From the NCBI RefSeq assembly GCF_964204645.1, contig NC_134029.1, forward strand, positions 14,686,850-14,750,849: 64,000 nucleotides of DNA, in the 5' to 3' direction. Within the stretch, counting starts at the first letter, position 1. Every line of letters begins with the position of its first letter. Positions 55,672-64,000 of this stretch are shown piece by piece. A program made the position numbers and the translations under genes. This stretch comes from Tubulanus polymorphus (Eukaryota > Nemertea > Palaeonemertea > Tubulaniformes > Tubulanidae). The notes under the pieces are model-generated. The model searched no databases. It was not told the DNA's origin and saw only the letters and a program-made list of their open reading frames with translations.

Positions 55672-56768
55672 TGTCCCCCGCGCGGGATAGGCCGCGAGCG
55701 GGGGACTTGGTATCCGCCTCCGTCCGTTCGTCCGTCCGTCCATGGGCATGGGCTTGTGAACGCGATTCAAGAAGAACCGTTGATCGCAGGACTATGATAC
55801 TACACAGTATGATTACCCCTAGAGAGAGGATGTGCCCTATTGATTCTGGTGTCCAAGGATCAAAGCTCAAGGTCACTACAGGTCATTCATGTAAAACCTT
55901 GTGAAAGTGATTCAAGAAGAACTGTCGATAGCAGGACCATGATATTACGTTGTATGATTACCCCTAGGGAGAGGATGTGCCCTATTGATGTTGGGGGTCC
56001 AAGGACCAAAGGTCAAGGTCACTACAGGTCATTCATGTGAAAGCTTGTGAACGTCATTCAAGAAGAACCGTTGATAGCAGGACCATGATATTACGTAGTA
56101 TGATTACCCCTAGGGAGAGGATGTGCCCTTTTGATTTTGGGGTCCAAGGACCAAAGGTCAAGGTCACTACAGGTCATTCATGCGAAACCTTGTGAACGTC
56201 ATTCAAGAAGAACCGTTGATAGCAGGACCATGATATTACGTAGTATGATTACCCCTAGGGAGAGGATGTGCCCTATTGATTCTGGGCTCCAAGGATCAAA
56301 GGTCAATGTCACTTCAGGTCATTCACGTGAAACCTTGTGTCGTGAATGTGATTCAGAAAGAACTGTTGATAGCAATATAATGATATTACATCGCATGATT
56401 ACCCCTAGGGAGAGGATGTGCCCTATTGATTTTGGGGAAAAGGTCAAGGTTACTAGATATCATTCATATGAAACCTTGTAAAAACGATTCAAGAAGAACC
56501 ATTGATAACGGAACAATGCTATTTCATAGTATGATTAGCCCTGGGAAGAGGATGTGCATTAGTGATTTTGGAGTTCTAGGGGTCAAAGGTCAAGGTTGGT
56601 AGACGTCGTTTGCCTAAAACTTTTTAAACTCAATTCTCAAATTACCATTCATAGCAGGAAAATAATATTTCATAGTATGGTTATCCCTGGATACACTCAT
56701 CATTTTTCTATATCAAAGATCAGTGTCTTCAGGGGTCATTCATTCTATACTGGCTATCGCGGGGGACA
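55672..56768 (+). mobile_element. Helentron-like element, family 3 (exact T|T insertion)
   Basis: Starts TGTCCCCCGCG, forming the hairpin GTCCCCCGC/GCGGGGGAC, then a GTCC microsatellite (55722-55740). About five 145-bp tandem repeats (GGTCATTCAT at 55881, 56027, 56172, 56317) fill the body. It ends CGCGGGGGACA, complementary to the start. Removing exactly 55672-56768 joins AATATT to TAGATA with no duplicated base and restores the pol frame, so it inserted between two Ts. This is the Helitron2/Helentron mode. No protein gene. Confidence 0.72.
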
Positions 56769-57311
56769 TAGATACGTAGTATCGAATTGCCTTGTTCTCC
56801 CTTCATTTCCCCTTAGAAATGCCGGTTTCAGACGATTTACATTAAATACATCTCTCAACAATCTACCTTTCATGTCTGTAAGAAGAACGTGCGTTAGATC
56901 CAATATATCATGTACAATAAACGGACCCACATATTTGGCAGTAAATTTCCGTGAATTAGTAGTAAGTGATGAACTATCTGGCTTGTGTAAATAAACTAAC
57001 TGTCCTTTCTCATACACCGGACACTTAGATAATTTCTGACTTATCTTCGAATTTTGAGTCATTTGTTGATTCTTTTGCAACTCTACATAAACTTGGATGT
57101 ATTGTCAAATCTTTTCCTCAACTCCTCTATATACTGTTGTTGCGTATTACTCTAACCTAACAGTGGTTTGAAACTCAAGCCAGAAATGTCTGTAGGTTCC
57201 CTGAAATAAATTAAGTAGAAAGGTTGATGCCCTCCAAGTTGAGGTGATGAAAAAGAATTGCACGCGTACTGTGATGTGGCACAGTATCGCACCCAGTCTC
57301 TACCATACGGG
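56769..57311 (-). pseudogene. Gypsy 2 integrase, C-terminal part
   Basis: Minus-strand pieces: DWVRYCATSQYACNSF and PFYLIYFREP from the end of the integrase core (about 57300-57160), then after a frame break the basic linker and GPY/F-type domain (KYVGPFIVHDILDLTHVLLT, NVNRLKPAFLR; 57080-56800). It would bind DNA during integration. It is cut from the catalytic core by the LINE. Confidence 0.85.
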
Positions 57312-58977
57312 TAATAATAATAATAATAAATATGGATTTGTATAGCGCAGCTTTCCATGTTAAAAAACAAAGTTCAATTGCGCTCCAGGGAATAGTATTG
57401 GTTGAATAGTTTTGTTTTGATGTGAGATTTGAACTGGTCAACCATGGTAAGTGTAGATTCTCTTGAGTCGATGAACTGATTCCAGAGTCTAGGTGCGTGG
57501 GATTAGAAGGCTCCGCCGCCAAATTTTAGATAAGCTGAATGATGGTTCTGACAGTTTGAATTGGTTAGATGATCGAAGTGTTCGCCTTGGGGTATACACA
57601 GTGATTAGATCAGCAATATAGGCCGGTGCTATTCATTTAAGAGCTTTGAATACTAGCAGTAGTGTTTTGAAGCCAATTCTTGCTTTTACTGGTAGCCAGT
57701 GTAACTGCATGAGCGGGGGAGTTATATGCTCTCGTTTTGGCGTGCGCAAAACTAATCGTGCTGCACAGTTTTGTAATTTCTGTAAGCTTCCACACAAATC
57801 ACTGGTTATTCCAGCCAGAAGGCTATTACAGTAGTCCAGCCTAGACAAGACAAGGGCTTGGACAAGTGCCTTGGTAGCATTTCTATTCAGATTCTTTCTA
57901 GCTAATCCAATGTTACGAATGTGAAAATATCCGCTTTTCAAAACAGATTTCACATGTGGACTCATAGACATTTCATGATCGAACATAACACCGAGATTGC
58001 AGATCGGCGACTTTGAAACAGGGACACAAACACCTGCGACCATGAGAGATTCAATGTCGGTAATATTGAGACGCTGCGATGTACCGGGTACCTAAGAGAA
58101 ATACCTCAGTCTTTCCAGCATTTGGTTTGAGGAAATTATCGGTATACCATTTATACACCGCGACCAAACACTTCTCAACATTTGACAGTTTTTGATTTAC
58201 ACGTGACGGATCATGAATGGATTTAATTGCCTTGTACACTTGGTTGTCGTCTGCAAATCCATGTCTATCAATATCAAATGATTTTATCAGTTCACCCATA
58301 GGAAGCACATAGATAAGAAAGAGTAAGGGACCCAACACTGAGCCTTGTGGTACCCCACACTTTAACTCGTATGAATCAGAGGCATGGCCGTTAACAGTAA
58401 CATTCAATATCCTGTGGGTGAGGTACGACTTGAACCATTGGAGTGCTCTTCCATCGATGCCTAGGTAATGTTTGATGCGAGAGAGTAACACAGTGTGATC
58501 TAACGTATCAAATGCCGCACTAAGATCGAGTAGTATCAGTATCACAATTGAACCCTAATCGATGAGGGTACGAATGTCATCTTGCACCTTGAGCAAAGCT
58601 GTCTCTGTGCTATGCCTTGGTTTATAGGCTGATTGCAAGACATCGTGAAGATGGTTACGATCCATGTACTCACGCAGTCGACTGGCTACAACTCTCTCGA
58701 GAACCTTAGACACAAATGAGAGATTACTAACTGGGCGATAGTTCTGGAGAGACTCAGGATCCAGAGATGACTTCTTGAGAATTGGTGTTACAATTGCTAC
58801 CTTCATGGAATCAGGTACAGATCCACTAGCCATAGACAAATTCACAATGTAAGTCACAGCTGGCAATGCACAATCCACAACATTTTTGAATAACCAAGTC
58901 AGAAGTGGATCAAGTGCGCACGATTTGTTTGGAGCGCTCATGATGATTTTCCGAACTTCATCATCATCTGGTCCAAG
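57312..58977 (-). mobile_element. L2/CR1-like LINE inserted in Gypsy 2
   Basis: The 3' end on the minus strand is GCGCTATACAAATCC followed by a (TTA)n tail at 57312-57330, like the LINE at 6190-8075. The 5' end is truncated within reverse transcriptase near 58977. It splits the Gypsy integrase. Confidence 0.85.
57560..58977 (-). pseudogene. LINE reverse transcriptase (broken)
   Basis: Minus-strand order: MSAPNKSCALDPLLTWLF and VATPIL-like fingers (58941-58555), then after a stop LDLSAAFDTLDHTVLLSRI and GVPQGSVLGPLLFLIY, and FADDNQ in place of the usual YADD (about 58250). Next is the C-terminal region HITPPLMQLHWLPVKARIGF (about 57690), followed by a stop. It is a different copy and subfamily from the + strand LINE at 6193, judging by the FADD and surrounding residues. 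Not functional: at least three stops or frameshifts. Confidence 0.88.
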
Positions 58978-59941
58978 ATAGCTTTTATTAACTCGCTAAT
59001 CGAACGAATTTGACGTTCAACTTGTAACGATCCGTGATTGTCTAATGAAATCACTTTCTGATTGGTACCTAAAGTATCACAAATAATCGTCATGATCTTG
59101 CCTATCACAAAAGATTGCTGATCATGTACAATTTTCTCTGGTATACCATACGTACAGAGTACTTTCTGAATCAATGCTTCTGCGATTTCAGGAGCCTCTA
59201 AACTTTATCTTGGCACACATACTGTAAATCAACTTATGGAACACGCAACTACCATCAAGTGCTTGTAGCCTGCATTTGACGTCACCATACTCTTAAAGTC
59301 TAACGATATTACCTGAAATGGGCAATAAACATCAGGTATTCGTTCATGAAATATACGTAGGTCAGAAGTTTTCCCTTTTAATGTTTGACAGGCCGAACAA
59401 GACTGTACATAAGCTACAATCCTATTAAACATGTTCGGGAAAAAGAACAACTTGCGCATCGTAAAAAATGTGCGAGTGCAACCTTGATGAGAACTCAACA
59501 ATGATCATGATAACGAGATATCAATTTATCAATGTACCTCTCTAGAACAACTAATTGAAAACAGAAATCACCTGGCTTTTGTAAAAATACTAATCTAAAT
59601 AGAACATGATTACACAAAATGAAGTTTTCAGCGCGCAATACGATAACACAAGCCGATTTTTTGTCACTCGGCAAAATATTGTGCTCAAGGTAATCCATAT
59701 GTTTAAAATGAGGATCAGCCCTTTGAGCTAATCGAACCTGATTAACATCGTACGGCAAATTATAATCCCGAATAACTTTTCTTCTGATAATCTTAAGTAT
59801 CCTATCAAGTTCCGCCTGTTTTGGAATGTGCTTCGCCATGATTTCACTAATATCTGAAATTAAAGAATGAGGTTTACATAAAAATTCTGGACATTCATCT
59901 TCAGAAATTTCTTCATGCGGCTGGAATACTCTATCTATCAA
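58978..59941 (-). pseudogene. Gypsy 2 integrase, N-terminal part and core
   Basis: Minus strand 59941-59495 gives the linker between RNase H and integrase. At 59501-59229 come the zinc-finger end (YVQSCSACQTLKG) and the first catalytic Asp (QVISLDFKSM). After a frame break, 59174-58978 gives CTYGIPEKIVHDQQSF (second Asp) and HGSLQVERQIRSISELIKAI (the catalytic-Glu region). The LINE then interrupts. Breaks lie near 59495 and 59200. Confidence 0.82.
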
Positions 59942-60509
59942 TCTCGGATCCCTTTCGGCCTATAGGCCTATTTAATCCCATGGGTAGTCTACGATACATA
60001 TATGTTAAAGATCCTGGATATGGACACATACCTGTAAACTGTTGCAATCTTTCAGATAGCGGCAATGCGTGAAATGCTGACTTGAGATCAATCACTGAAA
60101 CTACACGACTTTCTTCTCTACCTAATTTTGCTAAAAACATCTTTCAGTGACAAATAATTTTGTTGCACGGTTAAAACTTTGGTATTAATATGTCTAAAAT
60201 CTGTGACGCATCTAAACTCTGACGAGTTCGGTTTTCGAATCAAGAAACATGGTGAGCAATAAGGTGTACAACCCTTTTTCAAAATACCCAACATCACAAG
60301 TTTTGACAATTCCCTGTCAATAATCGGCTTGACATCATCAGAAACAGGGTAAGGTGGAATAGAAAATGGTGTGTCATCCTGCAACTGAATGTCAATATTA
60401 TAGTCAGGACATTCTCCTTCCTCTCCATATAAGCTGAAAACATCTTTATGGTCACATAAAGGATTATAAACACGTTTCTTATCACGATCATCGAGAATAC
60501 AGTTTTCAC
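59931..60509 (-). pseudogene. Gypsy 2 reverse transcriptase fragment
   Basis: Motifs FSIPPYPVSDDVKPIIDREL, LVMLGILKKGCTPYCSPCFL, RKPNSSEFRCVTDFRHIN and SVIDLKSAFHALPLSER (first catalytic Asp) with a frame change near 60130. The sequence then ends at RRLPMGLN, before the YxDD loop; the rest of the palm, the thumb and RNase H are missing. Inactive. Confidence 0.88.
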
Positions 60510-60547
60510 TAAGATCTATGCTTTTCTTATAATTCGCTGCGGTGTTT

Positions 60548-61311
60548 TTAGCTCACTATAGGATCTGATGCTTCCAAATGAGCGAATTTCCCTAAGTTCT
60601 GCTGCCCAATATCAATTCCTGACAATTCTGAAATCAAAGAGGATGGAACTTCTTGAGATACGTTTACAAAACCATTCAAATCCGTAAATACAACCGGATG
60701 ATTATGCTTAAGAACTAGAGGTCTGTTACTACTATTTGAAATATGGATACTGCATACATTTTTATTTAATCGAACTAGAGTATGCGACGGTACATGATTA
60801 TGCATCATAGGAGTTGGTTTTAAAACAATCTCGGAGTGTTTTAAGTCTTGGCATCCGACCTCTGTACTGAATAGTTCTCGACTGTCCTGGAAAAACTGTC
60901 TGGTTGTGCAGTGGGACGAACCAAATCTTCTTACGTCTAATGGCTAGTACATTCGTACTAAAATCTAATGAACCAAAAAGCTCTTTCAATGTGGATGTAC
61001 CCATTAAGACATTTGGACCTGTAACATTGTCTGAAATAACAGCGGTTAATGTCAGTGTTTTGTTTTGAATAACAATCTGAAAGGTAATAGAATGATTAGC
61101 TACAAGAAAATCACCATTTCCCATCTTGAATTGAATAGGTTTGATTCTCGTTTTCGGCAATTAAAGAAGATAAATATGACGATTTCTGAACACACGAACC
61201 GGAAATAAGTGTTTTGGTTGCACCAGAATCGACCAAAACTACAACACTCCGTTTTCCTTTGTCACCTAAATATCCTGTAACATAATTTTGTTTAGTCAAC
61301 TGTAAATACAC
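60548..61311 (-). pseudogene. Gypsy 2 aspartic protease and linker
   Basis: VVVLVDSGATKTLISGS holds the catalytic DSGA (about 61245). After a frameshift near 61150 the frame continues with the body of the protease and GPNVLMGTSTLKEL (second motif), and then a linker leading towards reverse transcriptase. It would process Gag-Pol. Confidence 0.82.
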
Positions 61312-61409
61312 AAAACCATCATCTTAATTACTATCTAAAGAACTATGTACATAATTGACATCATTACTAGAGACGGGCAGTTCACGTGCCGGTTGAAAAC
61401 TACCCGGGT

Positions 61410-62387
61410 CTAAAAATCCTGTCCATTACCACGATAATGAAACTGTGGCCGATAATCCTGTTGGTCATTCTGAAACGGGACATCAGCACCCTGAAAAGGA
61501 TGTGTATTATTCTGTTTTTGAGAAACTAGACGCAAATATTGAAAACACTTACGCCACACGTGGCCTTTTCTCCTACGAGATGAGCATGTGATCTGTGACC
61601 TGTTGGAGCTGGTGTTTCGTGACTGCCAGTTTTGAACCGATTCATTTCTCCAATAACGATGTGTGTCTACTCTATTTTTATTTCTGAATGGGCTTCTCCC
61701 TCTCCTAGTCGGACTTGGGGATCTGGACTCAGAAAATGTTGCTTTCTGAGCACTTTCGTTAACCAAAGCTACACCTAGTTTTAAGCTGTCTAATTCTTTC
61801 TTCAACTCCTGGAACTGAAAATGAGAAGTGGAATTTACTGAGTCCAAAAATGTCACAGACTTATCAATATGTTGAATGTCTAAGTATTTTTGTGTTATGT
61901 CTGCTAATTGCTGCGGTGTCGTCTGTATGTTAGATGCCATTACAACCGCCGTTCTACAATTTTCTGGTATCGACTGAAGGAACTTATGTTTTATCTGATT
62001 AGGTCCATAGTTGATCTTCGCTGCAGCTCGGGTGAGCTTCTCTAAAAAATCGTGTGCGCTCGAATCTGTGAGAAATTTGAGATTGTTAAACTGATTTAAA
62101 AGTACCAAGTCTGATGTTACAGGACTAAATCTATGCATTAAATCATCTTTTATAGCCGCTTTCGTGGGAAAAACTTTTCCTCCAATCCATAATCTAGCTG
62201 TTCCTGCCAAGGAAAGTTTTAAACGCTGAGTAACCTCGATAATCTCATTTGCATTGGCTGGGTCATGTAAATTATGTGCCTGCAAATAATCATTAAAGGA
62301 CAGCCAGTGGGCGTATATTGATTCATAAGTAGAATTATCCCCTGTAAATTTGGGCCGGAGAAAATCTGTAGGTTTTAGTTGTGCCAT
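61410..62387 (-). CDS. Gypsy 2 Gag
   Basis: 325 codons, starting at an ATG just after the leader. The N-terminal two-thirds (WLSFNDYLQAHNLHD, RLKLSLAGTARLWIGGKVFP, FLEKLTRAAAKINYG) match the capsid-like domain of Gypsy Gag proteins, which forms the particle. An Arg/Ser-rich linker follows, with a nucleocapsid zinc knuckle ITCSSRRRKGHVWRKC (C-x2/x6-G-H-x4-C type) that lacks one regular cysteine spacing. It ends in a Gln/Asn-rich tail. The frame is open throughout, unlike most of pol. Confidence 0.85.
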   Translation of the reverse strand: MAQLKPTDFLRPKFTGDNSTYESIYAHWLSFNDYLQAHNLHDPANANEIIEVTQRLKLSLAGTARLWIGGKVFPTKAAIKDDLMHRFSPVTSDLVLLNQFNNLKFLTDSSAHDFLEKLTRAAAKINYGPNQIKHKFLQSIPENCRTAVVMASNIQTTPQQLADITQKYLDIQHIDKSVTFLDSVNSTSHFQFQELKKELDSLKLGVALVNESAQKATFSESRSPSPTRRGRSPFRNKNRVDTHRYWRNESVQNWQSRNTSSNRSQITCSSRRRKGHVWRKCFQYLRLVSQKQNNTHPFQGADVPFQNDQQDYRPQFHYRGNGQDF

Positions 62388-63357
62388 TGCTAATCAGGAA
62401 ACAAATGAAATAAACAATACTTATAAAGGAAATATATTGTACTCAAGTTCAGACTGGAATATGTACCTGTTATGATGTTACTTACCACAATATTACTACA
62501 CGAATCTTAAACTAGTCATACGCTTCACTTAACTACACATATGCACGATAAAACAAATCAGTGAAAGACAATAAATGTAAGTAGTCAATAAATCGTTACA
62601 GGTAGTTGAATTACCAGTAGTACACAATCGACAATAGTTGTAGTCCGGGGATACCATACGATGAAGTTGTAGATTCCTTCCAAGTTGTAGTCCGATACGA
62701 TTCGATGTAGTTGTAGATTTCTTCCAAGTTGTAGTCCGATACAATTCGATGTAGTTGTAGATTCCTTCCAAGTTGTAGTCCGATTAAACGATAATGATCC
62801 AATCTGATCCGATGTAGTCGTAGATCTCTTCCAATCAATCCAAAATGCTTTTAAACACGGAGCCGAAGTATCCTATGCAGGTTTCGCTTTTCGATTTTTA
62901 TTAATTAACAACATTGTCGTTGATGTTCCAAGCTTATCCTGAATCAGTTATCCAAGATTAAACACCAACAATGTCTAACAGTTGTAAAATAACGAATAGA
63001 TGTTAACCGTTCAAACGTAAATCATGCCGAGCGAAGATTCAGCTGGATACATGTTAAAATACCATGAATGACTGAGACAATAATCTGTACGTACGGAACA
63101 CAGACTAAGCCGAACTATCGAAAAAAAGTTACCCTTTTGCGTAAGATTTCGGTCGCCACGTTCCTATTTACGTTGGAGCTCACACTGGTCCGTTGAATGA
63201 GCAGAACAGGACAACCAATGTTCATTCATTAACAGATTAAGCCGGCCATGCAAACAATACGAACAAAAGACAGCCTACCGTCTACGGATATAAGACGCGC
63301 CACGCGTTCGATGTCGTTGACGATTAATTAAATTGAATTTCAATTGACGCGATAAAT
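62388..63357 (-). other. Gypsy 2 leader with 44-bp minisatellite
   Basis: Non-coding region between gag and the primer-binding site. At 62630-62840 a 44-bp unit (CTTCCAAGTTGTAGTCCGAT at 62677, 62721 and 62765) is repeated about four times; the frames there are repeat artefacts. Confidence 0.8.
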
Positions 63358-63376
63358 CCAATTGGGTTCTCCACCA
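63358..63376 (-). other. Gypsy 2 primer-binding site
   Basis: The minus strand after the 5' LTR reads TGGTGGAGAACCCAATTGG. The first nine bases complement TCTCCACCA, as at the 3' end of tRNA-Ala, but the match does not extend further, so the primer tRNA is uncertain. Confidence 0.5.
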
Positions 63377-63571
63377 TTTTGTGTTGATCTCCTCTCTCTT
63401 TTGCTTCGGGTTCCGAGTATCGAGTGGATTAAACCCTTAGAGGACAAACGATTAACTTCGATTTAACATATCTTTATTTTTCCGTCTCAAACACGCTTCT
63501 CTATGGCGTCCACACTCCCTCTACAAAATCACGTGACCCTTACATCACACAATCAATATTACTATATAACA
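63377..63571 (-). repeat. Gypsy 2, 5' LTR
   Basis: 195-bp uninterrupted LTR, partner of 53896-54667. It shows the undisturbed TA where the MITE entered the other copy. Confidence 0.93.
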
Positions 63572-63575
63572 GTAT

Positions 63576-64000
63576 ATTTCATAATTGCTCATTTTCACGA
63601 ATTCTTCTCATGACTACAGCGCCATAATTACCTTCAAATGATTTAGATTGCTCGCCGGATTCAATTATGAATGTTTCAGACAAACAACCATTAAGGCGGA
63701 TAATGTATTATCTTGCATAACTAAAAAATGCATGTATTCTCCCAGGACATAGAACCAAGAAACCTACGTATATAAATCGATTGATCTTTTTGAGAATACA
63801 ATTCAGCTGCAGATCAATAACTTATTTATTGACCAAAAAGACAATTTTAAAAATTAGATTTATGCAAATGATAAATATCAAATATTATCATATCTCTTAG
63901 TTTGCTTCTGTCCTAATTACTTACATTTGTGGCGGACTTCGTTTTTGTGTCTGTTTGTCATTGTCGGGAAATCCTTTCGAAAAAAATTGTCACTTGAAAT
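63576..64000. other. Right flank, unassigned
   Basis: AT-rich, no gene, exon or element recognised. Confidence 0.5.

Larger units (their letters stand above)
53896..63571 (-). mobile_element. Gypsy LTR retrotransposon 2 with three nested insertions
   Basis: LTRs at 53896-54667 (interrupted) and 63377-63571, with GTAT on both outer sides (53892-53895 and 63572-63575). Minus-strand order: leader with a 44-bp minisatellite, gag, protease, reverse transcriptase fragment, integrase, a C-terminal tail and a small final ORF. Nested insertions are a TA-flanked MITE in the 3' LTR, a Helentron-like element late in pol and a LINE in integrase. RNase H is not recognised and several frames are broken, so the copy is inactive. 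Confidence 0.92.

Noticed and set aside
55671-56481. Plus-strand frames with repeated MILxSMITPRERMCPID
   Set aside because: Translation of the 145-bp internal repeats of the Helentron-like element; no conserved domain.
62529-62838. Frames rich in LQLGRNLQLHR-type repeats
   Set aside because: Product of the 44-bp minisatellite in the Gypsy 2 leader.

Overview
The window is animal nuclear DNA: one host gene broken into nine exons and almost buried in transposable elements (TEs). Interrupted reading frames with GT-AG introns, LINEs, Gypsy LTR retrotransposons, Harbinger/piggyBac/hAT/mariner-type DNA elements and Helentron-like elements show a eukaryote. The conserved gene and the TE mix suggest a marine invertebrate (perhaps a lophotrochozoan or basal deuterostome); the species cannot be fixed from the sequence.

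Host gene. Nine + strand exons between 10053 and 47570 join in phase into 647 codons. They encode part of the N-terminal WD40 region of a DMXL/Rabconnectin-3 alpha protein, a regulator of V-ATPase assembly and vesicle acidification. Neither the start nor the end of the gene is in the window. The intron between exons 7 and 8 is 11.2 kb and holds a Harbinger transposon plus a piggyBac-like element that itself contains a Gypsy element.

Layout. 1-3256: a reverse-transcriptase scrap and a 31-bp minisatellite split by a 1.25-kb Helentron-like element. 3257-10052: unassigned DNA, a broken L2/CR1-like LINE, further Helentron-like ends and a candidate hammerhead ribozyme. 10229-16010 (intron 1): a fold-back element with ~600-bp arms contains a TTAA-flanked element, which contains a hAT-like element. 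16233-25336 (intron 2): three Helentron-like families, a hAT-like element and a 336-bp tandem duplication. 25337-35262: five exons with moderate introns. 35263-46438: Harbinger, piggyBac-like and Gypsy elements. 46439-47570: the last two exons. 47571-53895: CpG-rich unassigned DNA with a 59-bp minisatellite. 53896-63571: a second Gypsy element (- strand) interrupted by a TA-flanked MITE, a Helentron-like element and a LINE.

Most notable: (a) several unrelated Helentron-like families share one architecture: 5' hairpin, tetranucleotide microsatellite, ~140-154-bp internal tandem repeats and a 3' hairpin ending CTAG or CTTG; one insertion can be reconstructed exactly as T|T without target duplication. 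(b) The best-sampled family carries CTCF-like motifs spaced every 154 bp. (c) One Gypsy element carries a decayed SGNH-hydrolase-like ORF after integrase. (d) The other carries an uninterrupted 107-codon ORF overlapping the end of pol by ATGA. (e) The 31-bp minisatellite encodes the same 31-residue repeat in all three minus frames.
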